From Centroberyx gerrardi (lineage: Eukaryota > Chordata > Actinopteri > Beryciformes > Berycidae), in assembly GCF_048128805.1 (NCBI RefSeq), contig NC_136003.1:24695340-24759339 (forward strand): a DNA stretch of 64,000 nucleotides, written 5' to 3'. The translations under genes and the position numbers were made by a program. Every line of letters starts with the position of its first letter. Positions within the stretch are counted from its first letter, which is position 1. Shown piece by piece: positions 50,093 to 61,167 of the stretch. The notes under the pieces were generated by a model. That model searched no databases. It saw only the letters and a list, made by a program, of their open reading frames with translations, and was not told the origin of the DNA.

Positions 50093-50391
50093 ATGGGGGC
50101 AGCTTTTAAGAAGTTCTGCTGCTGCTGCTGCTGCGGCGATGAAGATGATGAAGATGAGAAGCAGCCTTTAGTTCAGTAAGAGGACCTCAGATAGGCCAGA
50201 AATGACTTGAGTAGTCCTGTCCTTGTCGTCCTCATATTCAATCCAAACTAACAAGTCACACCTATTAACTATCCTGACTGTACCACAGTATCTTCCTTGT
50301 TGCAATGTCAGAAAGTGATGTGCTTTTTCATGTGGGTAATGTCTGATTATACCCTAACTATGCAATTATAACCATGGTATGAATTTGTATT

Positions 50392-50423
<32 letters not shown>

Positions 50424-52261
50424 CTGTGTGTGTGTGTGTTTGTGTGTGTGTGCCAACTACACAGTCCTGACCCCCTGGAGTATTTTGACCGTGAAGTCCA
50501 GAAGCGTCGAGACCAGGAGACCAACCTGTGGAGCGAGCCGGGAGACGCCAGCCACTCGGAAAGAGACGACGACCGGGCGCTTTACAACCTGCTGCAGGCC
50601 AGGGGCAAGACCCGCATGGGATCCACGGTAAGAAACCACAGGCAGGGAGTGTGTGTGTGTGGGGTGGGGTGGGGGAGGGGGGGGTATGTATGAGGGCAAC
50701 AGAGGGGGATTTCTACTGGAAAATTCAGACACACACAGAGTTTATTCATGCTTCATTAAATTATGTGAAGCTGAAGGGGAAAAAAGAAACCAGCAAGAAC
50801 CTGCACACTGATAAAAAAGAAGAAAAAAAGGCCAACTGGTGCAAAAAAAAAAAAAGGACTAGCATTTATTTACATGAGATGCAAAAGTGCAAAAACTAAA
50901 GAAGTTCACCAACAGAAAACGTTTCGGTACATGATCGTCAGTTCTGAACAGACAAAGCGATCCACTCGTCCAATCACAAGAGAGCAGACCAAAAGAGCAG
51001 GAGAAATCCTACATGGAGCTGAAAGAAAAACATATTTGAATAGCTTCGTCCTCGTCTTGTGTAGGGGTATCGCCGTCTGAGTGTGGACATCGAGGCCATG
51101 AGAGACACACGCCGAGAGGTCAGAGACAAGTGGAAGACAATCCTGGAGAACCTAGGTGAGAGGCTGATGTGAGATGGGACGTGAGACAGATTGTCACACG
51201 ATAACACGTCGAGTAACCATCAACTTTTTTTCAGGTTTCATGGCGGAGGCAGACTCGCTGCTGACGGTGTCTGCCGGCACCTCTTACGACCGCATGCGCA
51301 ACGCCCCGGCAGCACGCAGCCTGCTGCACACGCTCCACTCTGAGACCTCCATCTTCAGCACCAGAGAACCGCCGCCTGAGAGATACCTCTTCATCCTGGT
51401 GAGTGAACCGCGGGCCGCTGCCTATTCGCGCTCTTCTTAAAGGGGCATTAAGCAATCTGTGACCTTTATTGACATCTATCGGAGACCAGTAGGAACTGCA
51501 ACATCTCCTCTTACCCGAGTCTCCTCCTTGACCCCTCACACCCTTCCTGCCCCCTTGAACTACGGTGGCCCGCAATCGACACAAACAGTAAAGTCACATT
51601 TTCACATTAGAGACGAGTTAACTCGCTGATTAGCAGAAAAAGGAAAAAGGAAATTTATCACGCTAAATGCTGTCGTAGTAATACTGCTTTTTTTGGCTTG
51701 AGAACAAAGCTTTTTTTTTAGCCTTCTTAGCTGAAATGTCTTGTGACACCGGTCGCTTGCTTGTAGGGGGTGGGGGGGTGGGGGGTGGGAGTGTCTTGAA
51801 ATGATAATGGGTGGGGTGTACGGGAGTATTGGAAACTGAGTTTTGAAAGCCAGAAATCTCAGCACTCTGCAAAGTAACCGCTGAGTCATTGTTATTGATC
51901 AATAACCACAAACCTCCTGCAGATATATTATCGTACTTTCTGATAAAATGAGCACAGCGACAGTCTCACTTCGTCATCTCTTGTCTACACTCTCCCTGCT
52001 CCAACCACTTCTCCTCTCCCTCCTCACCCCCTTCAACAGGATCGTCTCATATACCTAGATGCAGCTGAGGACTTTCTGGCAAAAGCGAGACGCTTCTACC
52101 CACCTGGTGATGATGATGAGGAGGAGGAGGGGGGCACGGGCCTTTCCATAAACCTGCCGCTGCTGCTGGCCAGGGTCGAGGCCATGAACGGAAGAGGGGA
52201 CGATGACGAGGACGAGGATGAGAGCGGAAGAGAAGATGGAAACTCCAGCGACAGATCCTAA
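50093..52261 (+). CDS. Melanoregulin-family protein (MREG paralogue)
   Basis: Five exons: 50093-50175, 50465-50627, 51065-51155, 51235-51398, 52040-52261. The sum is 723 bases, 240 residues; human MREG has 214. Melanoregulin is a palmitoylated membrane adaptor in melanosome and lysosome transport. Visible: a six-Cys cluster at 9-14, the probable palmitoylation site; acidic DEDDEDEKQPLV at 16-27, matching human EKEPLV; NLWSEPGDASHSERDDDRAL, close to human NLWSMPHDVSHTEADDDRTL; EVRDKWKTILENLGFMAEADSLL, close to the human region; ERYLFILDRLIYLDAAEDFL. An extra acidic tail follows (Asp/Glu-rich at about 193-200 and 221-230). No MREG lies between STARD3 and TCAP in mammals (human MREG is on chromosome 2), so this is probably a paralogue, not the mreg orthologue. 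Exon 2 is preceded by a GT array. Family assignment firm; exact orthology not settled. Confidence 0.88.
50397..50452. repeat. (GT)n array before melanoregulin-like exon 2
   Basis: About 27 GT units with two breaks, ending 12 bases before the acceptor CTACACAG. Confidence 0.97.
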
Positions 52262-52349
52262 GATCCACAGGCTGCAGCGATTACAGACACGAGGCAGGGG
52301 GCAGTAGTCGTCCAAGCTGGAGACCTGGAGCATACTTCCTCATATCTCC

Positions 52350-52361
52350 AATAAAAATAAA
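52350..52361 (+). terminator. Melanoregulin-like gene poly(A) signals
   Basis: Two adjacent AATAAA hexamers (52350-52355 and 52356-52361) about 90 bases after the stop, followed by GTGTCTGGTGG. Confidence 0.75.
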
Positions 52362-52523
52362 AGTGTCTGGTGGCTCCAACAGCACCGCTGCTGCTGCTTC
52401 TCAGAGTTTTTAGGCTGAACAATTCCTCCTTTCTGCCCCTAACCGCAAAGCTTGATTACCATTCTGTTTTCTCTGGTCAAATTCTAGATTCAGGTGAATC
52501 TTGGGAGAGTTGTGGATGTTATC

Positions 52524-52527
<4 letters not shown>

Positions 52528-52581
<54 letters not shown>
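52528..52581. repeat. (GT)n microsatellite
   Basis: About 27 uninterrupted GT units. Confidence 0.97.
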
Positions 52582-52587
<6 letters not shown>

Positions 52588-53270
52588 CTGTCTACAATAG
52601 AGCTATATCAAGTTCTTCAGTCTGTTTATTGTTTAGTTGTTGCAAACCTGCAGGGCAGTAATGTTCCTATGAGCAGACCCCCCTTTATATTTTGTCTTAT
52701 GATTATCAGCACTGAATTCATTCAATCACAAGATGTCCTCTTGAAAAATATTCAACAGGCTGAATCATTATCATCACTGAATAACAACAAATAAAAACAG
52801 CCTAGTGACCAGACTTCTGATTTTTCTTTTTTTTTTCTGTTTGAGTTTGTAAGTAATTTGAGTAATTACTACTTTTAATGCATTGTATGTAATGAAGACT
52901 TTATTTGGCTCCAAAAGTTAAAAAACAAAGTATGTTGAACGTTTAAAATGGGTGTGTGTGTGTGACCGAGGTGACATTCAGCTGATGTATGTGAGGGTCT
53001 TTTCCTCTCCAGCAACATGCTGACAATGTGAGAGATTTGAGATGTGTGGCAGTTTGTGTATGTGCTCTGGTGTGAAGCTGATGTTGAAATAAAGTTGCAA
53101 CCTGAAGCCCAACTTATGTGTACTTTGTAATGCTCAGTTGATTCCTCTGTTCTGCCTGATATGGAGTTATATGAAACTCTAGTCACTCATAGAAATACAC
53201 ACAAGACAAAGAATAAATAAATAAATAGAAATCGGCAGTCCAAAGCTTAGATAGAATCTCAATCTGTGTA

Positions 53271-53634
53271 CACTGCAAAAAAAAAAAAGTCCATCTTAAC
53301 AAGTAATTTAGTCTCATATTTAGCCTTCAGATCTTATTTTTCTTAAACCAAGAGAACAATTCTGCCAGTGAGGTGAGATAACTCCATTTGTTTCCAATTT
53401 CAATTTTCTAGAAATTAGTGTCAATATCTTGAAAAAAGTCAGAATAAGGCAGATCACTGCTCTACTATCAAGGAAATGACACTTTGATTCAATGAAATTC
53501 TTGAGTCAAGTTGATTTGCATTGGAAACAAGTGAAATTATCTAACCTCACTGGCAGATTTTTACACTTATTTTAAGACAATTACCACTCAATAATAGACT
53601 AAATGACTTGTTAAGATGAAGATATTTTGCAGTG
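53271..53634. mobile_element. Palindromic MITE, copy 3 (complete)
   Basis: Inverted ends CACTGCAAAA and TTTTGCAGTG bound about 364 bases, flanked by TA on both sides, as for a TA-target element. The interior is itself loosely palindromic. Copies 1 and 2 lie at 17695-17995 and 19334-19648. Non-coding. Confidence 0.75.
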
Positions 53635-53639
53635 TAGTA

Positions 53640-55114
53640 GAAAACTGAGCAGTGATTCCAGAGACACTGATACTGTGGTGTGTAAGTATAAGCATTCCTT
53701 TGAAGCGGAACACAATTAGGATCCTCCTCAGTCCGTGTCTCTGCTCTCACGTGGCTCGCCTGCTGCGGCTAACACCGCGATCCGCAGACAAACTGTAAAT
53801 CCTGGCCTGGTGCGGCCTGTCCGCTGCCTGGCCATCCCAGCAGGACCAGCGGGGGGTGCAGATGGATGGTGATGTTGATGTTTTGGTGGTCAGCTGCTTG
53901 TTGTTGTTGCTGTTATGTAAGGGAGATACTCTGGTAAGGGCACATCTTTTAACACGGCACCAGCCTGCTGGCACGTTGGCACACAGACACACAAATAGCT
54001 GGTTTCACTTGACTTGATGGTGCCAGTGTGTAAGCTCTAGGCTCAAGTTGAAGATCGTGTGCAAGCACCCCTATATAAAGAATCAACAGCAAATGATCTT
54101 TCCGCTCAGTTTCCTCTTGCTGCCAAGCAAGCACACTGTGTCAGGTTAACCTGTGTAGGAAGCTTCTCCCTGTCCTCCCACTTTCATTACTCTGTCGCCC
54201 AAAAATATATAACTTACTCAAACCCGCGCTCTCACAATAACTTTCCACATGTTGCCTTATTTACCTCCTCCTGACAGGCTTATAGGCATTTTGCTGCAAT
54301 TGCCCTTCTCTCTCTCTCTCTCCCTCCCACTCCCCCTCTCTTTCCCTGTGACAGCTCATTTAAATGTCACTTCCCAGCAGCTGCGGCAGTGCGGTTATGC
54401 AACACAAGGTCCTTCCTGGCCGGGCCGGGCCCGGTGCTGGAGGAGGGACGAGGACGCGGTCTGATCACTGTGACAGGACTCGCCTCATCACTGCTCACCT
54501 TTAAAGACCCTCCACACCTCTGGCTTCATTAGGATAGCGATGGCATGACTCATCCCACAGCGGCTGAGAGATAAAAGCCTGCACAGGTCATAAGTCCTGT
54601 CTGATGCACTATTACCACTGCCTTCTTAGAAATGACTTGTATAGTTTTATCTCGTGGATATCTGGAATAAAAAAAACAACATAAAAAAATAAACGCAAAG
54701 TTCAATCTGTGTAGTATCTTTTCCAATATAAAGAATTGATTGCTCAGTGTCAAGCTGATTCTAAAAGGATATGATCTCAGCACTGGAGTATCCCATGCAT
54801 AGTGACTTACTAGGTTTCTGAAATGGCATTTCATGGTTGCCATGGCGTCATAACATGACTGGATGCGTGACCCCTCGTGCCTACAGTGCTCTTGTTCTCC
54901 TGTCTTTCTCTCACAGAGAGCGATATTCGACATGAGCGATGTCACCCTGTTGAAAAGGTGTAGAAAGGAAGTTGAAATATTGCTGTGCTTGACAGGTTGA
55001 ATGAAAATAACACTGAACTGTTGCATGTGGAATGTTGGGCAAGTATAGGCAGTGGAAAGGAGGGCCAGTGAGTTTGGCTAATATACCAGTTATAGATTTC
55101 ATATCACAGTTTGA
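53640..55114. other. Intergenic, melanoregulin-like to tcap; no gene seen
   Basis: Unique sequence with a pyrimidine tract at 54306-54346 and GC-rich spots near 53755-53860 and 54410-54450. No exon or known protein is recognisable. Confidence 0.5.
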
Positions 55115-55290
55115 TACAATCAATCAATCAATCAAAACGTTATTGTCCCCGAGGGTAAATTTGTTTTACAAAAGCCATCCACAAACAAAAAAATATATAA
55201 ATAGTATAAAAGACAAAGATAAAAAGCTGGAAAATGGAAAATGGCTAAGATGGAAAATGGCTAAGACAATAAAGAAGATACAGATGGGAC
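55115..55290. mobile_element. LINE-type 3' tail fragment
   Basis: CAATCAATCAATCAATCAAA then ACGTTATTGTCCCCGAGGGT and AAATTTG. This is the fish tail phrase actttattgtccccgagggaaatt in diverged form, followed by an A-rich stretch. Confidence 0.5.
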
Positions 55291-55550
55291 ATTCAGTATC
55301 ACAGTGTATGCTGTTGCTGTTTCAGTATGTGAAAATCATGAATGTAAAACCGTCTAATGGCAATGTGATTGATGAGGCACGACGGACTGGAAGGCTTCAT
55401 GTCACAGGGATGAACATAGTTTTGCTGCATTTTGCTGCGTATGTGATCTGTGTTATCTGATGATATCAGTGCCTGATGTGGACGGGTGAGTCAGAGAGAG
55501 GGACCGGTAGTAACACCACACCACCAGACAACTGCCAGCAGAGGTGACTG

Positions 55551-55555
55551 CGCGC

Positions 55556-55627
<72 letters not shown>
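55551..55627. repeat. (GT)n microsatellite
   Basis: About 35 GT units after CGCGCG, one of the longest dinucleotide arrays here. Confidence 0.97.
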
Positions 55628-55628
<1 letters not shown>

Positions 55629-56279
55629 ACGGGCTGTAACCTGAGTTGATTATGGCTGGCGTGGCTCTCTGTCACCGAGGTAATGAATCACTTGGGATGG
55701 AGCTCTCACTGCCACGGCGAGGCAGCGCACTGTACGGGCATCTAATGAGGGGGGTTTTGATGTGATCACGAGGTGCACCTGTCAAATAAACCCTCTTTTG
55801 AATTATATTACGAATATAAAGTCGGCAGGATGTTACGGTGACATTCTGTCACGTTCTATAGCTCGCTGTTTGGCCCTCTGCCTCCAAGCGACAGATGTAC
55901 GTGTGATCTCTAACCTACGTGTGTGACATACCCTTTGTGTATTAAAAACAGCCGCGTCATTGTCAGCGTGGGCTTATCTCTTTCCACATTAGCGGCGTGC
56001 GGCTCCATGTACATCAAGACCAAATCCCCATTAAGATTCCTCTTTGAAGCACAAACCCCTTGTGTGTGTCTGTCTGCATGTTTATGTAATCTCCATATAG
56101 ACTGACTCCATGTTTGTGTTCTGAGGCGGGACGCTTTCATCTCCAAAGACACCGGTATCACGGCTAAAGTGGAAAGTGTTGGGTTGAGTGATTATGGAGG
56201 TGATTGGGCATACAATTTGGGTATCAGGGGATTTTCAGCCCAATTACCCTTAACCCCCTCCTCAGAGTCACTTCCAGCT

Positions 56280-56622
56280 CTCGGGGGGGAATGAGACAGG
56301 GAGCGCTTGGTGTCGGATGTCAGCACACACTGATTGTAGAGTGACAACATGGATCAGAAATAGCAATAGGACGTCTATAAAAGTCCTGGACAGACCCAAG
56401 CCCAGACATAGACAGCGGGAAGAAGAGAGAGAGAGAGAGACACAGAAGGAGGAAAGAAGAGACACATCCAGCTGAAGCATCACCGTTTCCCTGGGCAAAC
56501 ATCTCCCGCCACAGACACGACTGACAGGCCGGACCTGAACACCGAACTCAAGAGAGCCGCAGAGACCCCAGCGGAGGAGATAAAGCCTGACACGTCGACG
56601 GACAGATCTTCCCGCAGCAGAG
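56280..56622 (+). promoter_or_regulatory. tcap: tcap promoter and 5' UTR
   Basis: TATAAAA at 56376-56382 with GGAATG (an M-CAT type muscle motif in reverse) at 56288-56293. The expected start is near 56406, leaving a leader of about 215 bases that contains a short GA run at 56428-56440. Promoter role inferred from the TATA position. Confidence 0.5.
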
Positions 56623-57511
56623 ATGATGCAAGTGTGCACCTCCCTGGAGAAGCGTGACGGGGCTGTGGTGGGAGCCGAGCTGGCCTGCAGCGTGCGGGAG
56701 GAGAACAAGCCTCAGAGGGAGAGCTACAGCGCTGACTGGCGCAGTGTCAACCTCAAGACTCGAGCCCAGGACAGGTGAGAGCTCACAGACCCCCCGCAGG
56801 TCCTCACAGTGTAGTATGAGGTACCACAGAACAAGAGGGACTCAGAATGTCTACTTCTAAGCCTCTGCGATCAGATAAAGATAATATTATCAGATGATAT
56901 TAGATACTAATGACATCCTGGCTTTAATTTCGGTTTAACTGCCTCTCTGTAAATCTTCCTTTTCATCATAAAATATGGACTGAAATCAGCTTGGTAGCAA
57001 TTGTTGAATTCTTGGTAGGATTCTTCTTGTGCCAGAAGGCAATTGGTGTCTAATTAAGTAAGTAAATCATCAGCAGTGCTCCCGCAGTTCTTAACTTCAT
57101 CTTCTCTCCGATGCCCGCAGGCAGACAATGAACATGAACGACGACTCTCGCAGGGAGACTCTGTCCCGGCAGTGGCAGGCCCGCACCCTGGTCCAGAGCT
57201 GCCCCTCCGGCGTCTACAGGGTGGGCACCGTGGAGAGAGGGGTGAGAGAGCACCAGCTGCTGCCCAAGAGGAGCACCCTCCCGCTGCCCATCTTCACCCC
57301 GGCGGAGCTGGGCGTCAGGCTGGGCCGTGGCGCCCCGCACACCGAGGAGGACCTGCGGCCCTTCGCCAGCCCGGACGGAGCCTGTCCCCTCAAGAGGACC
57401 GTGGACGACATCACGAAAGACCTCCCGCCCGTCAAGCCCACCCGCATGGAATTCGCCAAAGCGCCCCAAACCCTGGGCCGCTCCATGTCGCAGGAGGCCC
57501 AGAGAGGGTGA
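56623..57511 (+). CDS. tcap: Telethonin (titin-cap), Z-disc protein
   Basis: Two exons, 56623-56774 and 57121-57511, give 543 bases, 180 residues (human 167). Telethonin joins the N-terminal Ig domains of two titin molecules at the sarcomere Z-disc in striated muscle. Visible: exon 1 with ACSVREENKPQRESYSADW, matching human SCEVSEENCERREAFWAEW; a phase 2 intron at the human position; EHQLLPKRSTLPLPIFTPAELG, close to human EYQLPYQRVLPLPIFTPAKMG; DDITKDLPPVKPT; and the C terminus RSMSQEAQRG, identical to human. Met1-Met2 are consecutive; the first is taken. The human phospho-site Ser157 corresponds to Gly170 here, while Ser161 is kept as Ser174. Exon 2 is very GC-rich. Confidence 0.96.
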
Positions 57512-58690
57512 AAAAACAAAACAAAAAGCAGGAAGAGAGAGCGGGGATGTTAGGGAGAGACGAGAAGGATGAGAGATGGGGAAAGGATAGTCATGTGTCA
57601 GGAAAGAGCATGGAAAGATGTATATAGATTTATCCCTAGTGACATTCATCATAGACCCCACATAGATCATTAGCACTATCTGTGTATCTATCCCAGCTTG
57701 GCAAGCACAACACCAGGTAAATGTCACGCTTTGTCATTGTTGGCATTTGGTGGTCAGTGGTATTAGGAATGGTTATGTGAAGGCATCCGCGCTGTGATGG
57801 AGAGGCAGACATGTGCTGTGGGGTGTGTGCTTTCAGCTGTGCCACAGGCTAATCTCCCCGCTGCCTGGAAAAGAGCAGTCTGCGCCGGCCGGCTGGCCTT
57901 GTCAAGTCTGCTGTTCCCTCAATGGACTCCCCATGACCCTGTTTTTTCCAGCAAGTGTTGCGCAGGCCAAATGGCATTTACTGAAGAATGGCTGTCAAGC
58001 TGCATTGCATGCAGTGGTGCACCTTAACCCACTTGCATGCAATTTCGTTTTGCAGAGGTTTTTTTTTTTATATTGAAATGTACAAAATGTTTTCAAAAAG
58101 GGAAATGAAAGTGTTCTTGAGGTTATTGTATATCAGTTATACCTGTTATATGTGGTATCGGAATTGCAACGATACAGAACTTGAGATAGAAAATGACTTG
58201 CAAGAAGAAGAAGAGAGAGGTAGAAAACTGTGATGAGGAATGGAAAGAGAGAAGGGGGAGTGGAACGGATGGGGAGGGGGGTTGATGGACGTGCCTTGGC
58301 GTCAGCGCTCCAGTTTTATAACAACAGAGTGCTGGTCAGCCTCCAGGACTCTAAAAGCCCTTGACACTCTCTGATCCCTCTAAAGAGTACAGAATGCTCC
58401 AGCCTGATCACACCTGCAGCCAGCGCCAGGAAGCTGTATATATGTGTGTAGGTGTGTGTGTATGTGCCGACACCTCTAATCAGGAGGACTTAGGACAGCA
58501 GGATGTAATAAAGCGTCCTTTAGGGTTATGTATTAACTGTTAGTTGAGTGGCAGCTGATATAATGTATTCGATAGAAGAAGTGAACAGATGTTAGCTTGA
58601 GAGTTCCTTGAAATGTGTGCGGTGATGTTGAAATATTTTTTCCTAGAGAATTATTTTTCTTATTTTTACTAATAAAAGTTGAATTGCTTT
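57512..58690 (+). other. tcap: tcap 3' UTR
   Basis: From the TGA at 57509-57511. No recognised gene follows on either strand. The extent is inferred from poly(A) signals at 58507 and 58671. Confidence 0.45.
58507..58676 (+). terminator. tcap: tcap candidate poly(A) signals
   Basis: AATAAA at 58507-58512 and 58671-58676. The second is followed by a T/GT-rich CAGTTTGTTTTCTGTCTGGG at about 25 bases, the better context. No canonical signal lies closer to the stop. Confidence 0.45.
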
Positions 58691-59002
58691 TCACTCCTCT
58701 GTCAGTTTGTTTTCTGTCTGGGATGCAATATAAACATAATCCTACTTTGATTATATTTGATGGTGGATGGGTGGGAAATTTTCTAGTACAGCAGAGGTTT
58801 TGGGTGGAAAGAAGAGAGACAGAAGTGGAGAAAGATTAATATAAACCTGACTGACAAGCTACTGCAATCAAAGCTAACTTGTAGCCTGGTTCATACAGGC
58901 TTCTGACCAGGCAGCAACAGCTGAGCTAGGCTATAATGATAATAGGATAAACACTGTCCTGCAGCCTTAGGCAGGTTCATAGAAATATGGTCGCTGCGTG
59001 AT

Positions 59003-59260
59003 TAGATTACATTAGATTAAACTTTATTGTTCCCTTGGGGGAAATCGGGTTGTGGCAGCAAAAAATAATACACCAATAATAAATAATACACCAAAGACAA
59101 AAAAGGGCATAAATAAGAATAGAGCAAACACAACCAACACTTACAGCAAATCAAAAATATATGAATGAAACAAATATATGAGTTACAGTATATGAAAGGT
59201 GTGCAAAAACACCAGTAGAACATACTGAGACAAAGAAAAACGAATGGAAAATACATGAAT
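59003..59260. mobile_element. LINE-type 3' tail fragment
   Basis: TTAGATTACATTAGATTAAA, CTTTATTGTTCCCTTGGGGG, AAATCGGGTTGTGGCAGCA. Same family as 46090-46440, with matching later phrases (AATAAGAATAGAGCAAA, AAATATATGA). Confidence 0.6.
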
Positions 59261-60290
59261 ACATACTAGTTCTCCCTCTAGATTGGAGGAGACACCGTGA
59301 TAGACTGACTGTAAGGGAAAATCTTGCCAGACAGGCTGAAATTAATAGCTGGGTGTCGGTGCTGGATCCCTGTCTCGGATCATTTGGGTACATACTGTGA
59401 CACTGTCCTCCTCCCTCTGAACAAACCCCACTTCACCACTTTACGTCCCTCATTTATCTCTCATGTTCTGCCTCGTGTGTTTGCTCTCTCCCTGCCCAGA
59501 ACACGCTGTTCCCCCTGTTGCCTGATAGTGTGTAGGGCTATGATGGACGCACTGCCTCCCTCCTCTTACCAATTTGCTCTCTAAGTCTACCATTTACCCC
59601 ATCTAAACCTTAAATTATTAATTCTGTCTTTAGCCGGCCTCCTCTAATGAAGTCTCGTTCCTCTGCTTTCTTAAATTATTTCTCTCTTAAACCCCTTTCT
59701 CGCTTACTTTGTCTCTCTCTCTCTCGTCACTCTCACCCATCTCCCCGTGATAGGCTGAGTTTAATGGTTTGGTGATATTAATAGCTGGGTAAACATTGGC
59801 ATTGCCCTGGAGACAGCGGAGACAGGGCCGTATCAGCACGTTCTTCCCATTTGAGCTCTTAATCCTGCTGTTTTATCAGAGATTTGGGTGTGCTGCCTTC
59901 ACCCTCCTATCTTTAAAATCACCCTCCCACACAACCCCTGAAATCCTGCCCGCCCCGCCCCGCCCCACACACAGTCACAACAGAAGTTTCCACACTCGCA
60001 GATGAACCTCCAACCCTGAAACCATCTTCAGTGGACGCCAAGGAATTTGGGAATTGATTTCAGCGTGTCCTTTGTCATCACCTGTAGAGGGTTTGAGGAG
60101 CGAGCTGGCTCTTGATCCTCCTTCCTCTAATCCCTCTAAGTACTCATCACGGTGTATTTAAAGAGAGGGTCACAGTGTCAGACGGCAGTAGATCCTACAT
60201 GGTGTCACACTCTTGATTTGTTGCCCACAGTGATATAATGGCATAAATCAGCAGTCTGGCATGCGGAGTCAGCATGAACGCTTGTCAATA
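59261..60290. other. Downstream of tcap; no gene seen
   Basis: Unique sequence with a CT-rich patch at 59719-59733 and CCCGCCCCGCCCCGCCCC at 59949-59966. No exon recognised. Confidence 0.45.
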
Positions 60291-60292
60291 CA

Positions 60293-60705
60293 GCAGAGGT
60301 GCGACCGAGTCAACTTTGCTCAAATCACAAGTCAGTCTCAAGTCTTGAGGCACAAGTCTCAAGTCAAGTCCAAGTCAAGTCTCAAGTATAAATGTAGAAC
60401 AGCAAGTCAAGTCAGAACAAATCAAGAGTCCAGCATCAATTTAATATCTTAAAGAAAACTAAATATCTAGGACTTTTCAATGCAATATAATTTTAATAGG
60501 ATAAAAACTTGGTAAGAGCATCATGAGTTTGATTTCTATAATCAGTTTCAACTTCAATAAATTCAATCTTTTCTTTAGAAACCTTTTCAAGTCATCAAAG
60601 TAAATGTCAAAGTCAAGTCCTAAGTCACCAGAACCCAACTCAAGTATTCTCTTCATGCATCAAGTCAAGTCTCAAGCAATTCAAATTGTGACTGGAGTCT
60701 GGCCT
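60293..60705. repeat. Degenerate CAAGT(C)-rich interspersed repeat
   Basis: Many CAAGTC, AAGTCAAGTC and CTCAAGT units cluster at 60319-60440 and again at 60585-60680, with AT-rich sequence between. This pattern recurs widely in fish genomes. The ends GGTGCGACCGAGTC and GTGACTGGAGTC may be degraded inverted termini. Confidence 0.5.
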
Positions 60706-60899
60706 ATTTGTGGCCTATTTGTGTGCTATAAACACCCTCACACTGATAACCAAACCAATGCCATTGACTGTACAGTGGAGATCCTCCCACCCAGTATCTA
60801 TCCATGTAAAACCAGTGCATTCAGCATTTAACAGGTGTGACTTCCTGACTACAAAAGGCTACATATGTATTTCACAGCAGGACAAAGGTCACAAAATGG

Positions 60900-60929
60900 A
60901 CACACACACACAGACACACACACACACAG
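60900..60929. repeat. (CA)n microsatellite
   Basis: Two short CA runs. Confidence 0.9.
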
Positions 60930-61167
60930 TTCAAATATCCTCTTACAGCCTAAAAATGATTGGAAATTGGAAACTTGGAAACAATGTCGTGTAAGGAATG
61001 CAGCAAGCAAGAGCAGAGCCTTGCCCAAGACGGCCAACTGTACAAACTAATGGACTGTCGCTCTCAAATTCCATAATGACAGATCTGTTGCTGCTCCCCA
61101 CTGGATAACTTGGGTAATGCATGTTGAAAAAAAGTAAAGCTATGAAATTCCATCAATATATGGCAGT

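Noticed and set aside
57050-57727. 225-codon minus-strand ORF opposite tcap exon 2
   Set aside because: Antisense shadow of a GC-rich exon; no recognisable domain.
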